Shown here in pieces: positions 1 to 8,240 of a stretch of 64,000 bases of DNA (the stretch's first letter is position 1; each line of letters starts with the position of its first letter). The stretch comes from Ignavibacteria bacterium. GTDB taxonomy: Bacteria; Bacteroidota; Ignavibacteria; Tepidaquicellales; Tepidaquicellaceae. The notes beneath the pieces are model-generated. The model did no database searches. It saw only the letters and a list, made by a program, of their open reading frames with translations, and was not told the origin of the DNA. The DNA lies in NCBI GenBank assembly GCA_016719565.1, contig JADJYU010000010.1, forward strand, positions 302,197 through 366,196, written 5' to 3'. The translations under genes and the position numbers were made by a program.

Positions 1-1063
1 TAAATGGATTCGGATAATTCTGATAAAGATAATATGAATTTGGAATTTCTGATGAGATCTGATTTACGCTTACCTTATAATTTGAATATTTATAAACTCT
101 GTCCCCGGCTGCATAGCCGAGAGTATCAGACAGAAATCTGAACCGGTTTATATATTCACCCCACCCTGCAAGGGACCAGTTAGTTCCGCCGTTAGTAGTT
201 TTATATGTCGGACCTGACCAGCCGCCGACCCATCCTGTATTATCATTCAGGAATCCAATTCCTTCCTGATCATATTCGCGGAAAGGAATTTCAGTCCAGT
301 TCAAACCTGTGTTTGTAGTTTTAAGGATGTATGACAGTCCTGAATTTCTTTCAATGCTGATGACGCCGCTTGTCCGCGAATAAAAATTTATTTTCCAGCA
401 CCATTCTCCCGGTCTTGTTGTTTTGTGAACTGTATTCCACGTTGATCCGCCGTCCGTTGTCATTAAGACAACTGCAACTCCGGCGGAATAAGTGGATGTA
501 TTATATCCTCCCGCGATCAGTCCTGAATCCGGTGACCAGAAATAAGTATCAACTAAAGATCTCGCCTTTGAAGTATCCGAAAAAATAAGACTCCAGGTAT
601 CTCCTTTATCGGTAGTTTTATAAGCTAATCCGTTTCCTGAATAAGTCCCGCATGCAATCGCAGTGTTTTCGTTTACTATTGATATACCGCATATTCCGGT
701 AGTTACGGGTTCCGGCAAGGTAGTAATCTGTATCCAGTTTATTCCGCCGTTAGTCGTTTTAAATAATGGTCTGGTATTTTGTAGTGTACCGATAATTCCA
801 TCCTGTGAATTAAAAAACCCAACACAACGGTTCAGTACATTCTGGGAAAGCAGCCAGTTCTGTCCTGCATTTGTTGTCCGGTAAACCTTGCCGTCACCAT
901 GGATAATCCAGCCGGTGTTTTCATTCAGAAAAAAAATATCTTCAAATCTGTTTGACGTAACAGGTGAGTTAGGTAAAGCTCTCCATTCAGCAGTCTGTGA
1001 AAATAAATCACTGAACTGTATCTGAAAAATTAAAGCAAACTGAATTATTAAAAAAGTTTTCAT
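1..1063 (-). CDS. T9SS-sorted YCF48/BNR-like propeller protein, 3' end outside window
   Basis: The frame is open from the ATG at 1063 to the window edge, where it stops in the middle of the NYPNPF motif that begins a T9SS sorting domain. The start encodes a signal peptide (MKTFLIIQFALIFQ..., ending near LFSQ). The body carries the repeated TNAGQNW/TNGGTNW motif of YCF48/BNR-like beta-propellers. It closely matches the next gene upstream over most of its length, including identical long stretches, so the two are tandem paralogs. The start lies 3 nt after the stop of that gene, so they are probably co-transcribed. Predicted role is a secreted or surface-attached propeller protein; the ligand is unknown. 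Confidence 0.8.
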   Translation of the reverse strand, partial: MKTFLIIQFALIFQIQFSDLFSQTAEWRALPNSPVTSNRFEDIFFLNENTGWIIHGDGKVYRTTNAGQNWLLSQNVLNRCVGFFNSQDGIIGTLQNTRPLFKTTNGGINWIQITTLPEPVTTGICGISIVNENTAIACGTYSGNGLAYKTTDKGDTWSLIFSDTSKARSLVDTYFWSPDSGLIAGGYNTSTYSAGVAVVLMTTDGGSTWNTVHKTTRPGEWCWKINFYSRTSGVISIERNSGLSYILKTTNTGLNWTEIPFREYDQEGIGFLNDNTGWVGGWSGPTYKTTNGGTNWSLAGWGEYINRFRFLSDTLGYAAGDRVYKYSNYKVSVNQISSEIPNSYYLYQNYPNPF

Positions 1064-1066
1064 AAA

Positions 1067-2356
1067 TTATTTGATAAGCATCATTTTTTTAACATCAATG
1101 AAAGTTCCTGATGTAAATCTGATGAAATAAATGCCGCCCGGAAAATTACTGCCGTCAAATACAGCTTTGTATTCACCTGCATTTTGCTCCTCATTAACTA
1201 ATGATGCGACCTCAGTTCCAAGAGCATTATAAATTTTTAAACCTGTATTACCTGCGGATTTTAATTTATAAAATATAGTTGTAACCGGGTTAAATGGATT
1301 AGGATAATTCTGATAAAGATAATATGCTTCAGGAATTTCTGATGAGATCTGATTTACGCTAACTTGATAATTTTTAAATTTATAAATCCTGTCCCCTACT
1401 GCAAATGCAAGTGTATCGGAAAGAAATCTGAACCTGTTTAAATTTTCCCCCCATCCTGCAAGCGACCAGTTAGTTCCGCCGTTGGTAGTTTTATATGTCG
1501 GACCAGTCCAGCCGCCGACCCATCCTGTATTATCATTCAGGAAACCAATTCCTTCCTGATCATATTCGCGGAAAGGAATTTCAGTCCAGTTCAAACCGGT
1601 GTTTGTAGTCTTAAGAATGTAAGACAGTCCTGAATTTCTTTCAATACTGATGACGCCGTTTGTCCTCGAGTGAAAATTTATTTTCCAGCACCACTCCCGC
1701 GGTCTGTTTGTTTTATGAACAGTATTCCACGTTGATCCGCCGTCCGTTGTCATCAATACAACTGCAACTCCGTTGGAATAAGTGGAAGTATTATATCCTC
1801 CCGCGATCAGTCCCGAATCAGGCGACCAGAAATAAGTGTCGACAAGAGACCTTGCTTTTGATGTATCGGAAAATATCATGCTCCAGGACAAGCCTTTGTC
1901 AGTGGTTTTATAAGCTCTTGCATTTCCTGAATAGGTCCCGCATGCAACAGCAGTGGTTCCGTTTATAATTGAGATCCCGCAGATACCCCGCGGAGGAGGG
2001 TTTGGCAGATTTGTAACCTGTATCCAGTTTGCCCCGCTGTTTGAAGTTCTGAATAAAGGTCTGTTCAGATCAAGTGTACCGATAATTCCGTCTTGTGAGT
2101 TAAAAAATCCGATACTCCTGTTGAGTTCTATATTCTCAGCATAGAGCCAGTTCAGTCCACCGTTAAAAGTTCTGTAAGTACTGCCGTCAAAATTAATTAT
2201 CCAGCCGGTATTTTCATTGAGAAAAAAAATATCTTCAAATCTGGAGGGAGAAAAAGGTGAGTTCGGTAAAGCTCTCCATTCAGTTGATTGAGAACAGATC
2301 TTTGAATTATGTAAGAACAAACAAAACAGAATAAGAAGGGGGAATTTTAGATTCAT
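1067..2356 (-). CDS. T9SS type A sorting domain protein with YCF48-like propeller
   Basis: A 429-residue secreted protein. An N-terminal signal peptide (LLILFCLFLHN, cleavage near CSQS) is followed by about six blades with the TNGGxNW signature of YCF48/BNR-like repeats. The last ~75 residues form a T9SS type A sorting domain: QNYPNPFNPVT, then a strand-rich segment with LKIYNALGTEVASLV and GGIYFIRF, ending in KKMMLIK. The tail directs export through the type IX system and surface anchoring or release; this is family knowledge. The gene is the intact member of a tandem duplicate pair, with the partial copy 3 nt downstream and another T9SS gene 3 nt upstream, which suggests one transcript. Confidence 0.85.
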   Translation of the reverse strand: MNLKFPLLILFCLFLHNSKICSQSTEWRALPNSPFSPSRFEDIFFLNENTGWIINFDGSTYRTFNGGLNWLYAENIELNRSIGFFNSQDGIIGTLDLNRPLFRTSNSGANWIQVTNLPNPPPRGICGISIINGTTAVACGTYSGNARAYKTTDKGLSWSMIFSDTSKARSLVDTYFWSPDSGLIAGGYNTSTYSNGVAVVLMTTDGGSTWNTVHKTNRPREWCWKINFHSRTNGVISIERNSGLSYILKTTNTGLNWTEIPFREYDQEGIGFLNDNTGWVGGWTGPTYKTTNGGTNWSLAGWGENLNRFRFLSDTLAFAVGDRIYKFKNYQVSVNQISSEIPEAYYLYQNYPNPFNPVTTIFYKLKSAGNTGLKIYNALGTEVASLVNEEQNAGEYKAVFDGSNFPGGIYFIRFTSGTFIDVKKMMLIK

Positions 2357-2359
2357 AAG

Positions 2360-3181
2360 TTATTTAATTAACAGCATACTCTTTACATCAGAAAAATCAA
2401 AGCTGATTCCATCTGGGTCAATTCCCGAAGCAGTGAATATATAAATATAAATTCCTGAAGGCAGATCCGCTCCGCTGAAATCTATTGTATAATAACCGGG
2501 CGTAGAATTTTTATCTAATAATGAAGCAACTTCTTTCCCTGAAATATCATAAAGTTTCAATGTAACTTTACCATCATTTGAAAGTTCATAATCTATTTTA
2601 GTATCAGGGTTAAACGGATTCGGATAATTTTGTGAGACTTTATATACCCCCGGAAAACCGATCTTCACAGTTTTATTCATCAGAAAATATTCAAAGTTAC
2701 CGTTATGATCGATCTGCTTAAGCCGGTATGAATAAACGCCCGAAAAGGGACCGTCTTCTGTAAATGTATAATAATTTGTAACAGAAGAAGTACCATGGCC
2801 GGATACAGATCCAACACTGAACCATTGCTCTGAATAAATATTTTTCCTTTCTATTTCAAATCTGTCATTGTTTATTTCAAAACTTGTTCCCCAGAACAGA
2901 CTAACTTTTCTTCTGTCCACTGTGTGATAAAAATAAAAAAGCACTACAGGCAAAACAATAGAATCAATTTCATTAGCTTCAATATGCAGTGAAGATGATT
3001 TCGGATAAAATTCTGATCTGCCGGCTTTGGACACATAAGATCCAAAAGTAAAAGATCCGGTATTTATATCACCGGATCTTTCTTCATTATAGATATTAAC
3101 TGATGATGTATTCTGAGCTGACAGAAATTCCGGTGCAAATAAGTTCATGATAATAAAAATAAAACAAACAGTAATATTCAT
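2360..3181 (-). CDS. T9SS type A sorting domain-containing secreted protein
   Basis: A 273-residue protein. The first ~22 residues form a signal peptide (FIFIIMNLFAPEFLSAQ). The middle (about 75-170) has the segment VLFYFYHTVDRRKVSLFWGT..., followed by FEIERK and YSYRLKQIDHNGNFEY. This module commonly sits before sorting tails in Ignavibacteria and Bacteroidota secreted proteins. The C-terminus is a clear T9SS sorting domain (SQNYPNPFNPDTKIDYEL, KLYDISGKEVASLL, SGIYIYIF, KSMLLIK). No catalytic motif is visible. It is the first gene of a three-gene minus-strand run with 3-nt spacers, and the IS110 element lies upstream of it. Confidence 0.8.
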   Translation of the reverse strand: MNITVCFIFIIMNLFAPEFLSAQNTSSVNIYNEERSGDINTGSFTFGSYVSKAGRSEFYPKSSSLHIEANEIDSIVLPVVLFYFYHTVDRRKVSLFWGTSFEINNDRFEIERKNIYSEQWFSVGSVSGHGTSSVTNYYTFTEDGPFSGVYSYRLKQIDHNGNFEYFLMNKTVKIGFPGVYKVSQNYPNPFNPDTKIDYELSNDGKVTLKLYDISGKEVASLLDKNSTPGYYTIDFSGADLPSGIYIYIFTASGIDPDGISFDFSDVKSMLLIK

Positions 3182-3237
3182 ATTAAATCAGATTAAAGTT
3201 TATTGTTCCCACCGTCGGATCTGTTTTTTAATTACTA

Positions 3238-3301
3238 CCAAGACATAAAAGCACAAAGCATTTTATATTTAGAACATTTTCCTTTGTGCCTTTGTGACTT
3301 G
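3238..3301. repeat. Palindromic intergenic repeat, CTTTGTGCC family
   Basis: The left arm (3238-3258, ending in GCACAAAG) and right arm (3282-3301, starting CTTTGTGCC) are imperfect inverted copies, about 17 of 20 bases, around an AT-rich loop. The same family occurs inside the coding sequence at 52035-52106. Confidence 0.6.
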
Positions 3302-3354
3302 TATGTTGAAAGTGAAAATTTTTATTCTTTAATATTTTAAAAAATTTTTATTCC

Positions 3355-3500
3355 TTTACGGAGGAGAAGGTTTGCGTCATGGGTCCAGAACCCGGCACTA
3401 AGTTTTTTCCTTCCGTTCAGGTTAAAATCGGGGAATAACTTGGCATACGAAGCCGCATTCGACAAGACTGATGTTACCTGACATTTTTTATTAAACAATC
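3355..3500 (+). ncRNA. Candidate IS110 bridge RNA (structured leader)
   Basis: The leader of the transposase is noticeably richer in G+C than the surrounding DNA and can fold into several short stems. GAAGG (3366-3370) pairs with CCTTC (3409-3413), enclosing GGGT (3381-3384) with ACCC (3390-3393). GTTA (3421-3424) pairs with TAAC (3436-3439). CTTG (3439-3442) can pair with CAAG (3463-3466). IS110-subgroup elements are known to express a two-loop bridge RNA from this position. That this leader is such an RNA is inference; the guide loops cannot be assigned without the target and donor sequences. Confidence 0.4.
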
Positions 3501-3511
3501 TTTTATTTATC

Positions 3512-4803
3512 ATGGAAAACAAATTTTATTTAGGGGTTGATGTCAGTAAAGGTTATGCTGATTTCACTATTCTCAATGGCAATAAAGATGTTGTTGAGAA
3601 TAATTTTCAGCTGGATGATACCTTTGAAGGACATAATCAGTTTTTCAAAATTCTTAGTGGTTTCTTTGCCGCTAATGCCGATGCACATTTATATGCTGCT
3701 GTCGAGTCCACCGGCGGTTATGAAAACAACTGGTTTAATTGTCTGAGTAAATTTCAAGCCCAGTTCAATATTTCAGTTGCCAGGTTGAATCCTTTTGGTG
3801 TAAACTATAACAGCAAAGCCACTCTTGAGCGCATCATAACCGATAAGCAGAGTGCTAAGAACATTGCCGGGTATATGATCAGCCATCCTAAAAAGTAAAC
3901 TATCAAAAAGAAGATTACTTTGCCGCTGAAAGAAGGCAATTTACTTTCATCAAAATGCTTACTAAACAAAGGGTACAGTTGTTAAATCAGCTCGAGTCTT
4001 TTCTTTACATTGCCAATACAGAAATATTATCTTACTGTAAAGATGGTGTAAGACTTTGGGTTCTTAAACTTCTTAAACAATATCCGACTGCCAGACATCT
4101 TGCAAAAGCCGGTGTTACAACTGTAAGTAAGATTCCTTACGTAACCAAAGAACGTGCTGAAGATTTAGTTGCAAATGCCAAACGTTCCGTTGCTTCTGCT
4201 CTTGATGATACAACTGCAGAGGTCATCAGATCTTTAACAATTCAGATCATCTCTTTGAGTAAGTTGATTGCTTTACAAACAAAGCAATTAGAAAAGAATT
4301 GTAATTTGCCTGAGGTCGAGCTGTTAAAGACTTTCCCCGGAATCGGCACTTATTCAGCTATTGGACTGATGATAGAAATTGTTTCTGCATCAAGATTTTC
4401 AAATGTAAAGAAACTTGCTTCATTCTTTGGAATTCATCCCGTCTTTAAAGAAAGCGGAGATGGAATCTCGGGTTTTAAAATGAGCAAACGAGGAAGAAAG
4501 CAGCCCAGGCAGATATTGTTTAATGTTGCCCGTATGTCATTAATTCACAATCCGCTGATCAAAGAAATTTATGCTTCCCATTTAAAAAAGGGAATGAGTA
4601 AAATGTCTGCTATTGGAGCTCTGATGCATAAGATACTAAGGATAATTTACGGTATGCTTAAGAATAACTCTGCATTTGATCCTAAGATTGACAAAAAAAA
4701 CTCAAATAAGATTGTGAATGCAAAACCAAACGGTAAGCAAAACAAAGAAAGAAGATATCTTAAGTTTAATAAAAATGCTCCAATTTCTAGAAGACAAAAG
4801 TAA
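3512..4803 (+). pseudogene. IS110-family transposase, -1 frame break at about 3890-3895
   Basis: Two frames together make one transposase of about 430 residues. The first (3512-3898) has the RuvC-like DEDD domain: FYLGVDVSKGYADF with the first Asp, and AAVESTGGYE with the Glu. The second (open from at least 3895, first ATG 3955, to 4803) has the Transposase_20 domain: LLKTFPGIGTYSA, FFGIHPVFKESGDG and the Ser-bearing FKMSKRGRKQPRQ. The break lies at an A5G run followed directly by TAA. Reading -1 there joins KK to VNYQKEDYFAAERRQF without loss. It may be a mutation, a homopolymer error, or programmed slippage; the run is not a perfect slippery heptamer. As written, no full-length protein is encoded. 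Confidence 0.85.
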
Positions 4804-4943
4804 AAAAGAAAAGAGCAGAACTCATCCCAAGATGAAATTTCATCTAATACGGGCTCAAGTTCAGACTCTTTTCAGATTACATCTTTGTAAATAAATTTAC
4901 AAAATCTGAAATTATATGTCAAAGAACTTTTTTCATGCTAACT

Positions 4944-4986
4944 CAACGGAAGATTTGACATAACATCTGTCAAATCTTCTTCGTTG
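4944..4986. terminator. Strong inverted repeat between IS110 and a convergent gene
   Basis: GAAGATTTGACA (4949-4960) and TGTCAAATCTTC (4968-4979) are a perfect 12-bp inverted repeat with a 7-nt loop. CAACG (4944-4948) and CGTTG (4982-4986) extend the stem past a 2-nt bulge. It sits between the transposase and the 3' end of the minus-strand gene at 5031. There is no clean T-tract, so it could be a bidirectional terminator or a structure near the IS end. Confidence 0.45.
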
Positions 4987-5030
4987 ACTTTTAACGGAAT
5001 AACTTTAGTGGTGAATTTATATCCTCCTTA

Positions 5031-8003
5031 TTATTTCAACAATGTCATTTTTTTGATCTCATTAAAATCCCCTGCTGTCAGTCTGAAGAAATAGATACCG
5101 CTTGCAAAATTTTCACCGCGGAATTCTGATTCATAACTTCCGGCATTCATGCTTTGATTTATAAGCACTGCTACTTCCCTGCCGATTGCGTCATATACTG
5201 TCAATTTTACAGACTGACTTCCGCCGGCAATATCAAATTTAATTTTAGTAACGGGATTAAAAGGGTTCGGATAATTCTGTGACAGTGAATATTTATCAGG
5301 TACTTCGTTTGAAATATTATTAATACCAACCACAGTGTTTGGTCCGCCGGAAAAGCATATCACGCTTCCTGTCCGGCTGCCGCCGAGAAATTCCGAACTA
5401 AGATTTCCGTCAATGCTTTTCAATCTTGCTACCTGTTCGACAGTATTAGTTGTAGCGCTTCCGAAATTGTGCGTAAAAATAATTCTGCCGCTGTCGCCCG
5501 TGACTACATATAAATTACTGTTCTGCGTACCGGCAATGATTTCAGGGATACCGTCGCCTGTAAGATCTGATAACTCATCTACACCGTGAATATAATTATT
5601 ATCAAGGAAAGCCGACCATAAAACAGATGGCGTCCTAGGATCCACACGGAAAAGCGCCTGTGCGCCGGAAAATATAATGTCTTTAAATCCGTTGTTATCA
5701 AGATCATTGATCAGTCTGATATTACCATCAATACTCTGACCGTAATCATTATTCCATATCTGCGCTCCGGTACTTCCGGATATCATTCTCAGAGAAGCGC
5801 TGAATCCCACAAACGCAGCGATGTCAGTTACCCCGTCAGAATTTACGTCAGGCATTTCTTTTAAATTCCATACTGTACTTGTAACAGGAAGAGTCCATAA
5901 GAATGAACCGGTATTTGAAAAACCGTTTATGCCGTATGGTCCGCCGTTGCTGCTGATGTCAATTGCTCCTCCGACTGAACTTGAAGCTATACTGTGAGTA
6001 AAATGTCCGTTCTGAACTGCATAAAAAATTACAGAGCCGTTCACTGCATTCAGACAAATAGCAGCGTGTCTGCCGGTTCCCTTACCTTCACCAGTTGCAG
6101 CTACAAGCACGTCATTGATTCCGTCATTATTATAATCTTTAGATACATTAAGTCCGTTAACATCCCCGTCTGAAGTAATTGAAGAATCTCCGTATGTCCA
6201 TAGAACTTTTCCTGTCCTTCCTGACAGCGCATAAACGAGTTCATTATTTCCGCCGGTGCCAATCACAACATCACGGATGCCGTCATTATTTACATCACCT
6301 AATATCTGAAGTCCGTCTTCATAAACTACTGAGCCGGATACGGTACTGCTTGTCCTTGTATTATGCTTCCATAAAATGTCATCAGACCCGGATGAATTAC
6401 CGTTATAGCAAATTGTCCAGTAGTTATCAGTTGAGATCATCATATCATTTACACCGTCAGAATTTACATCAGGAATTTCCTTCATTGACATAACTTTAAA
6501 ATTATCAGATGTTACATTCGGATTGTCAGGAATACTTCCCTGCCACAATACCTGTCCAAGAACAGCTGGATTACTTACGCCCGTACCTGACAGTGGGATT
6601 TTCAGCTGCGTTGTATTTCCTGCATTTGAGTTGAAAGATGCTGTGTCAGTAAAGAGTGATGCAGTATTGGGATTGAACCATATCCTGAATGAAACTGTCT
6701 TCTGTGTATCAATAACTATAGGAAAAACTAAACCGACAGTATCGAGTCTGAATCTTGGCGAACTGAAAGTAACAGAATTCAGAGAAAGCTGAGCGCTGCC
6801 CTGATTTGTAATATTCAGATAACCGCCGCTCAGAGAGTTTATCCTTCGTGTGGAATAATTTAAAGCAGAAACAGAAGATCCTATAAAACTTCCGTTAAAA
6901 ATACCTTTTCCGTAAAGACTAATTATTTTTTCAGGAGTAACTCCGTCATTACTGTTTATCCTGAGCTGTCCGGTTACATTACCAAAAGCATTCGGAGAAA
7001 ATTTCAAAGTATAAAGTTTTGTCTGAGCCGGAGCAATTGTGTCGGGTACGTTATTAGGGTTAAGAGAAAACACATTGTTGGTAATATTGTAAGCGGAAAT
7101 TATCAGGCTGCCGCTTCCTGTATTTGTAATATTGAATTGTCTGTCAGTTGTAGTTCCGATTACAGTATTTCCAAAATCCGCTGAGTTCAGACTCGTTGTG
7201 ATCTGCGGATTACCTGCGCCGGTCATGGAATACTTATACAAAGTTTTATAAACAAATGCTGTGCCTCCAACTCTGTCAGCTGTAAGCCAGAGATGCTGAC
7301 CGTCCCAGTGAAGTCCCCGGGGATTACAGTTTCCGTCGGGATCCGGTGAAGGAAAAGAAAACAGAGTATCCCTTGTAGTAAGACTGTATGCATATATTCT
7401 TTCCTGTTCGATGAAAGGAGTTGTGTGAAAATAATCATTAACATAAAATAATGTATCACCTTTAATTGCAATTCCATGAACCTGTCTTCCGTGTAACGGA
7501 ATTGTATCAGTGATCAGTCTTGAAGTGAGATTAATTTTATATGCGTAAGCAAACGGATAAGTTGTAAAGTCGGGAGAATAAATTGTAAACCATATACCGC
7601 CGTTGTGATAAGCCAGATCACCAACTCCGCCTGATGCTCCGCCGATCAGCGATGGCAGCTGTATTGAATCAACAGCAGCGCCGGATGTATTTACTTTATA
7701 TAATCTTGCGCCGGCTGTTCTGAAATCTTCTGCAACCCAGTAACCTGTACCATCCCATACCAGACCATGATTAAAATCAAACGGAGTAGTAAGACTGTCT
7801 CTTATCTGTCCGGTTTCTGTAACTTTATAAATGCTGCCGTTATTGTCTGTAGCTATTCTTAAAGTATCTCCTATTTTAGTTATACCCCAGAAAGAATTAT
7901 ACTGAGAATAACTTGGAAAAGGATAAGTCGCAACTACAGTCTGAGAATTTAAATTTGCTGAAACGAACATTATCCAGATGAATAATAAAGTAAATTTTTT
8001 CAT
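5031..8003 (-). CDS. Large T9SS-sorted protein with choice-of-anchor D and FG-GAP-type propeller
   Basis: A 990-residue secreted protein that starts with a signal peptide (FTLLFIWIMFVSANLNSQ). Residues ~22-265 look like a beta-propeller of the streptogramin-lyase/NHL kind (GLVWDGTGYWV, GLHWDGQHLWL). Residues ~268-480 hold two Ig-like HYDIN/choice-of-anchor D modules (SADFGNTVIGTTTDRQFNI and TLKFSPNAFGNVTGQL). Residues ~490-890 carry FG-GAP or PQQ-like blades with calcium-loop-like DVNSDGVNDMM and DVNNDGIRDVV. The tail is a T9SS type A domain (QNYPNPFNPVTKIKFDI, SGIYFFRL, KKMTLLK). The likely location is the cell surface; no enzyme motif is seen. The gene diverges from the one at 8241 across a 237-nt AT-rich spacer that must hold both promoters. 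Confidence 0.85.
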   Translation of the reverse strand: MKKFTLLFIWIMFVSANLNSQTVVATYPFPSYSQYNSFWGITKIGDTLRIATDNNGSIYKVTETGQIRDSLTTPFDFNHGLVWDGTGYWVAEDFRTAGARLYKVNTSGAAVDSIQLPSLIGGASGGVGDLAYHNGGIWFTIYSPDFTTYPFAYAYKINLTSRLITDTIPLHGRQVHGIAIKGDTLFYVNDYFHTTPFIEQERIYAYSLTTRDTLFSFPSPDPDGNCNPRGLHWDGQHLWLTADRVGGTAFVYKTLYKYSMTGAGNPQITTSLNSADFGNTVIGTTTDRQFNITNTGSGSLIISAYNITNNVFSLNPNNVPDTIAPAQTKLYTLKFSPNAFGNVTGQLRINSNDGVTPEKIISLYGKGIFNGSFIGSSVSALNYSTRRINSLSGGYLNITNQGSAQLSLNSVTFSSPRFRLDTVGLVFPIVIDTQKTVSFRIWFNPNTASLFTDTASFNSNAGNTTQLKIPLSGTGVSNPAVLGQVLWQGSIPDNPNVTSDNFKVMSMKEIPDVNSDGVNDMMISTDNYWTICYNGNSSGSDDILWKHNTRTSSTVSGSVVYEDGLQILGDVNNDGIRDVVIGTGGNNELVYALSGRTGKVLWTYGDSSITSDGDVNGLNVSKDYNNDGINDVLVAATGEGKGTGRHAAICLNAVNGSVIFYAVQNGHFTHSIASSSVGGAIDISSNGGPYGINGFSNTGSFLWTLPVTSTVWNLKEMPDVNSDGVTDIAAFVGFSASLRMISGSTGAQIWNNDYGQSIDGNIRLINDLDNNGFKDIIFSGAQALFRVDPRTPSVLWSAFLDNNYIHGVDELSDLTGDGIPEIIAGTQNSNLYVVTGDSGRIIFTHNFGSATTNTVEQVARLKSIDGNLSSEFLGGSRTGSVICFSGGPNTVVGINNISNEVPDKYSLSQNYPNPFNPVTKIKFDIAGGSQSVKLTVYDAIGREVAVLINQSMNAGSYESEFRGENFASGIYFFRLTAGDFNEIKKMTLLK

Positions 8004-8240
8004 TTTGATGATTAATTTTTTCTAAACAGAGTTAATTTATTGCAATAATATAAGTATTTAAATTAATTGATAAAATATTTTATTTTATAAACGTTGAAGA
8101 GTTGTATCGGGACATGGTTTTTTTTTCTTCAATTACCTTGGCACCGGATTTTCAGCAATTTTTTTTGAGTAATTTAATTTAAACTTTAAATTATTACTGA
8201 ATATAACTATCATATTATTTCACAGACGCAAAACTTATAA

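Larger units (their letters stand above)
3302..4990 (+). mobile_element. IS110-family insertion sequence (ends approximate)
   Basis: This region holds the IS110-type transposase flanked by about 200 nt of noncoding DNA on each side, placed between two T9SS genes. IS110 elements normally lack terminal inverted repeats and make no reliable target duplication, so the ends cannot be set from one copy. The limits given are the noncoding flanks between the neighbouring repeat (ends 3301) and the strong hairpin (4944-4986). The 5' flank is the usual place for a bridge RNA in the IS110 subgroup. Confidence 0.6.

Noticed and set aside
3337..3522. Minus-strand 61-codon frame opposite the IS110 leader.
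   Set aside because: It overlaps the structured leader and the transposase start in antisense, with no family or signal features.
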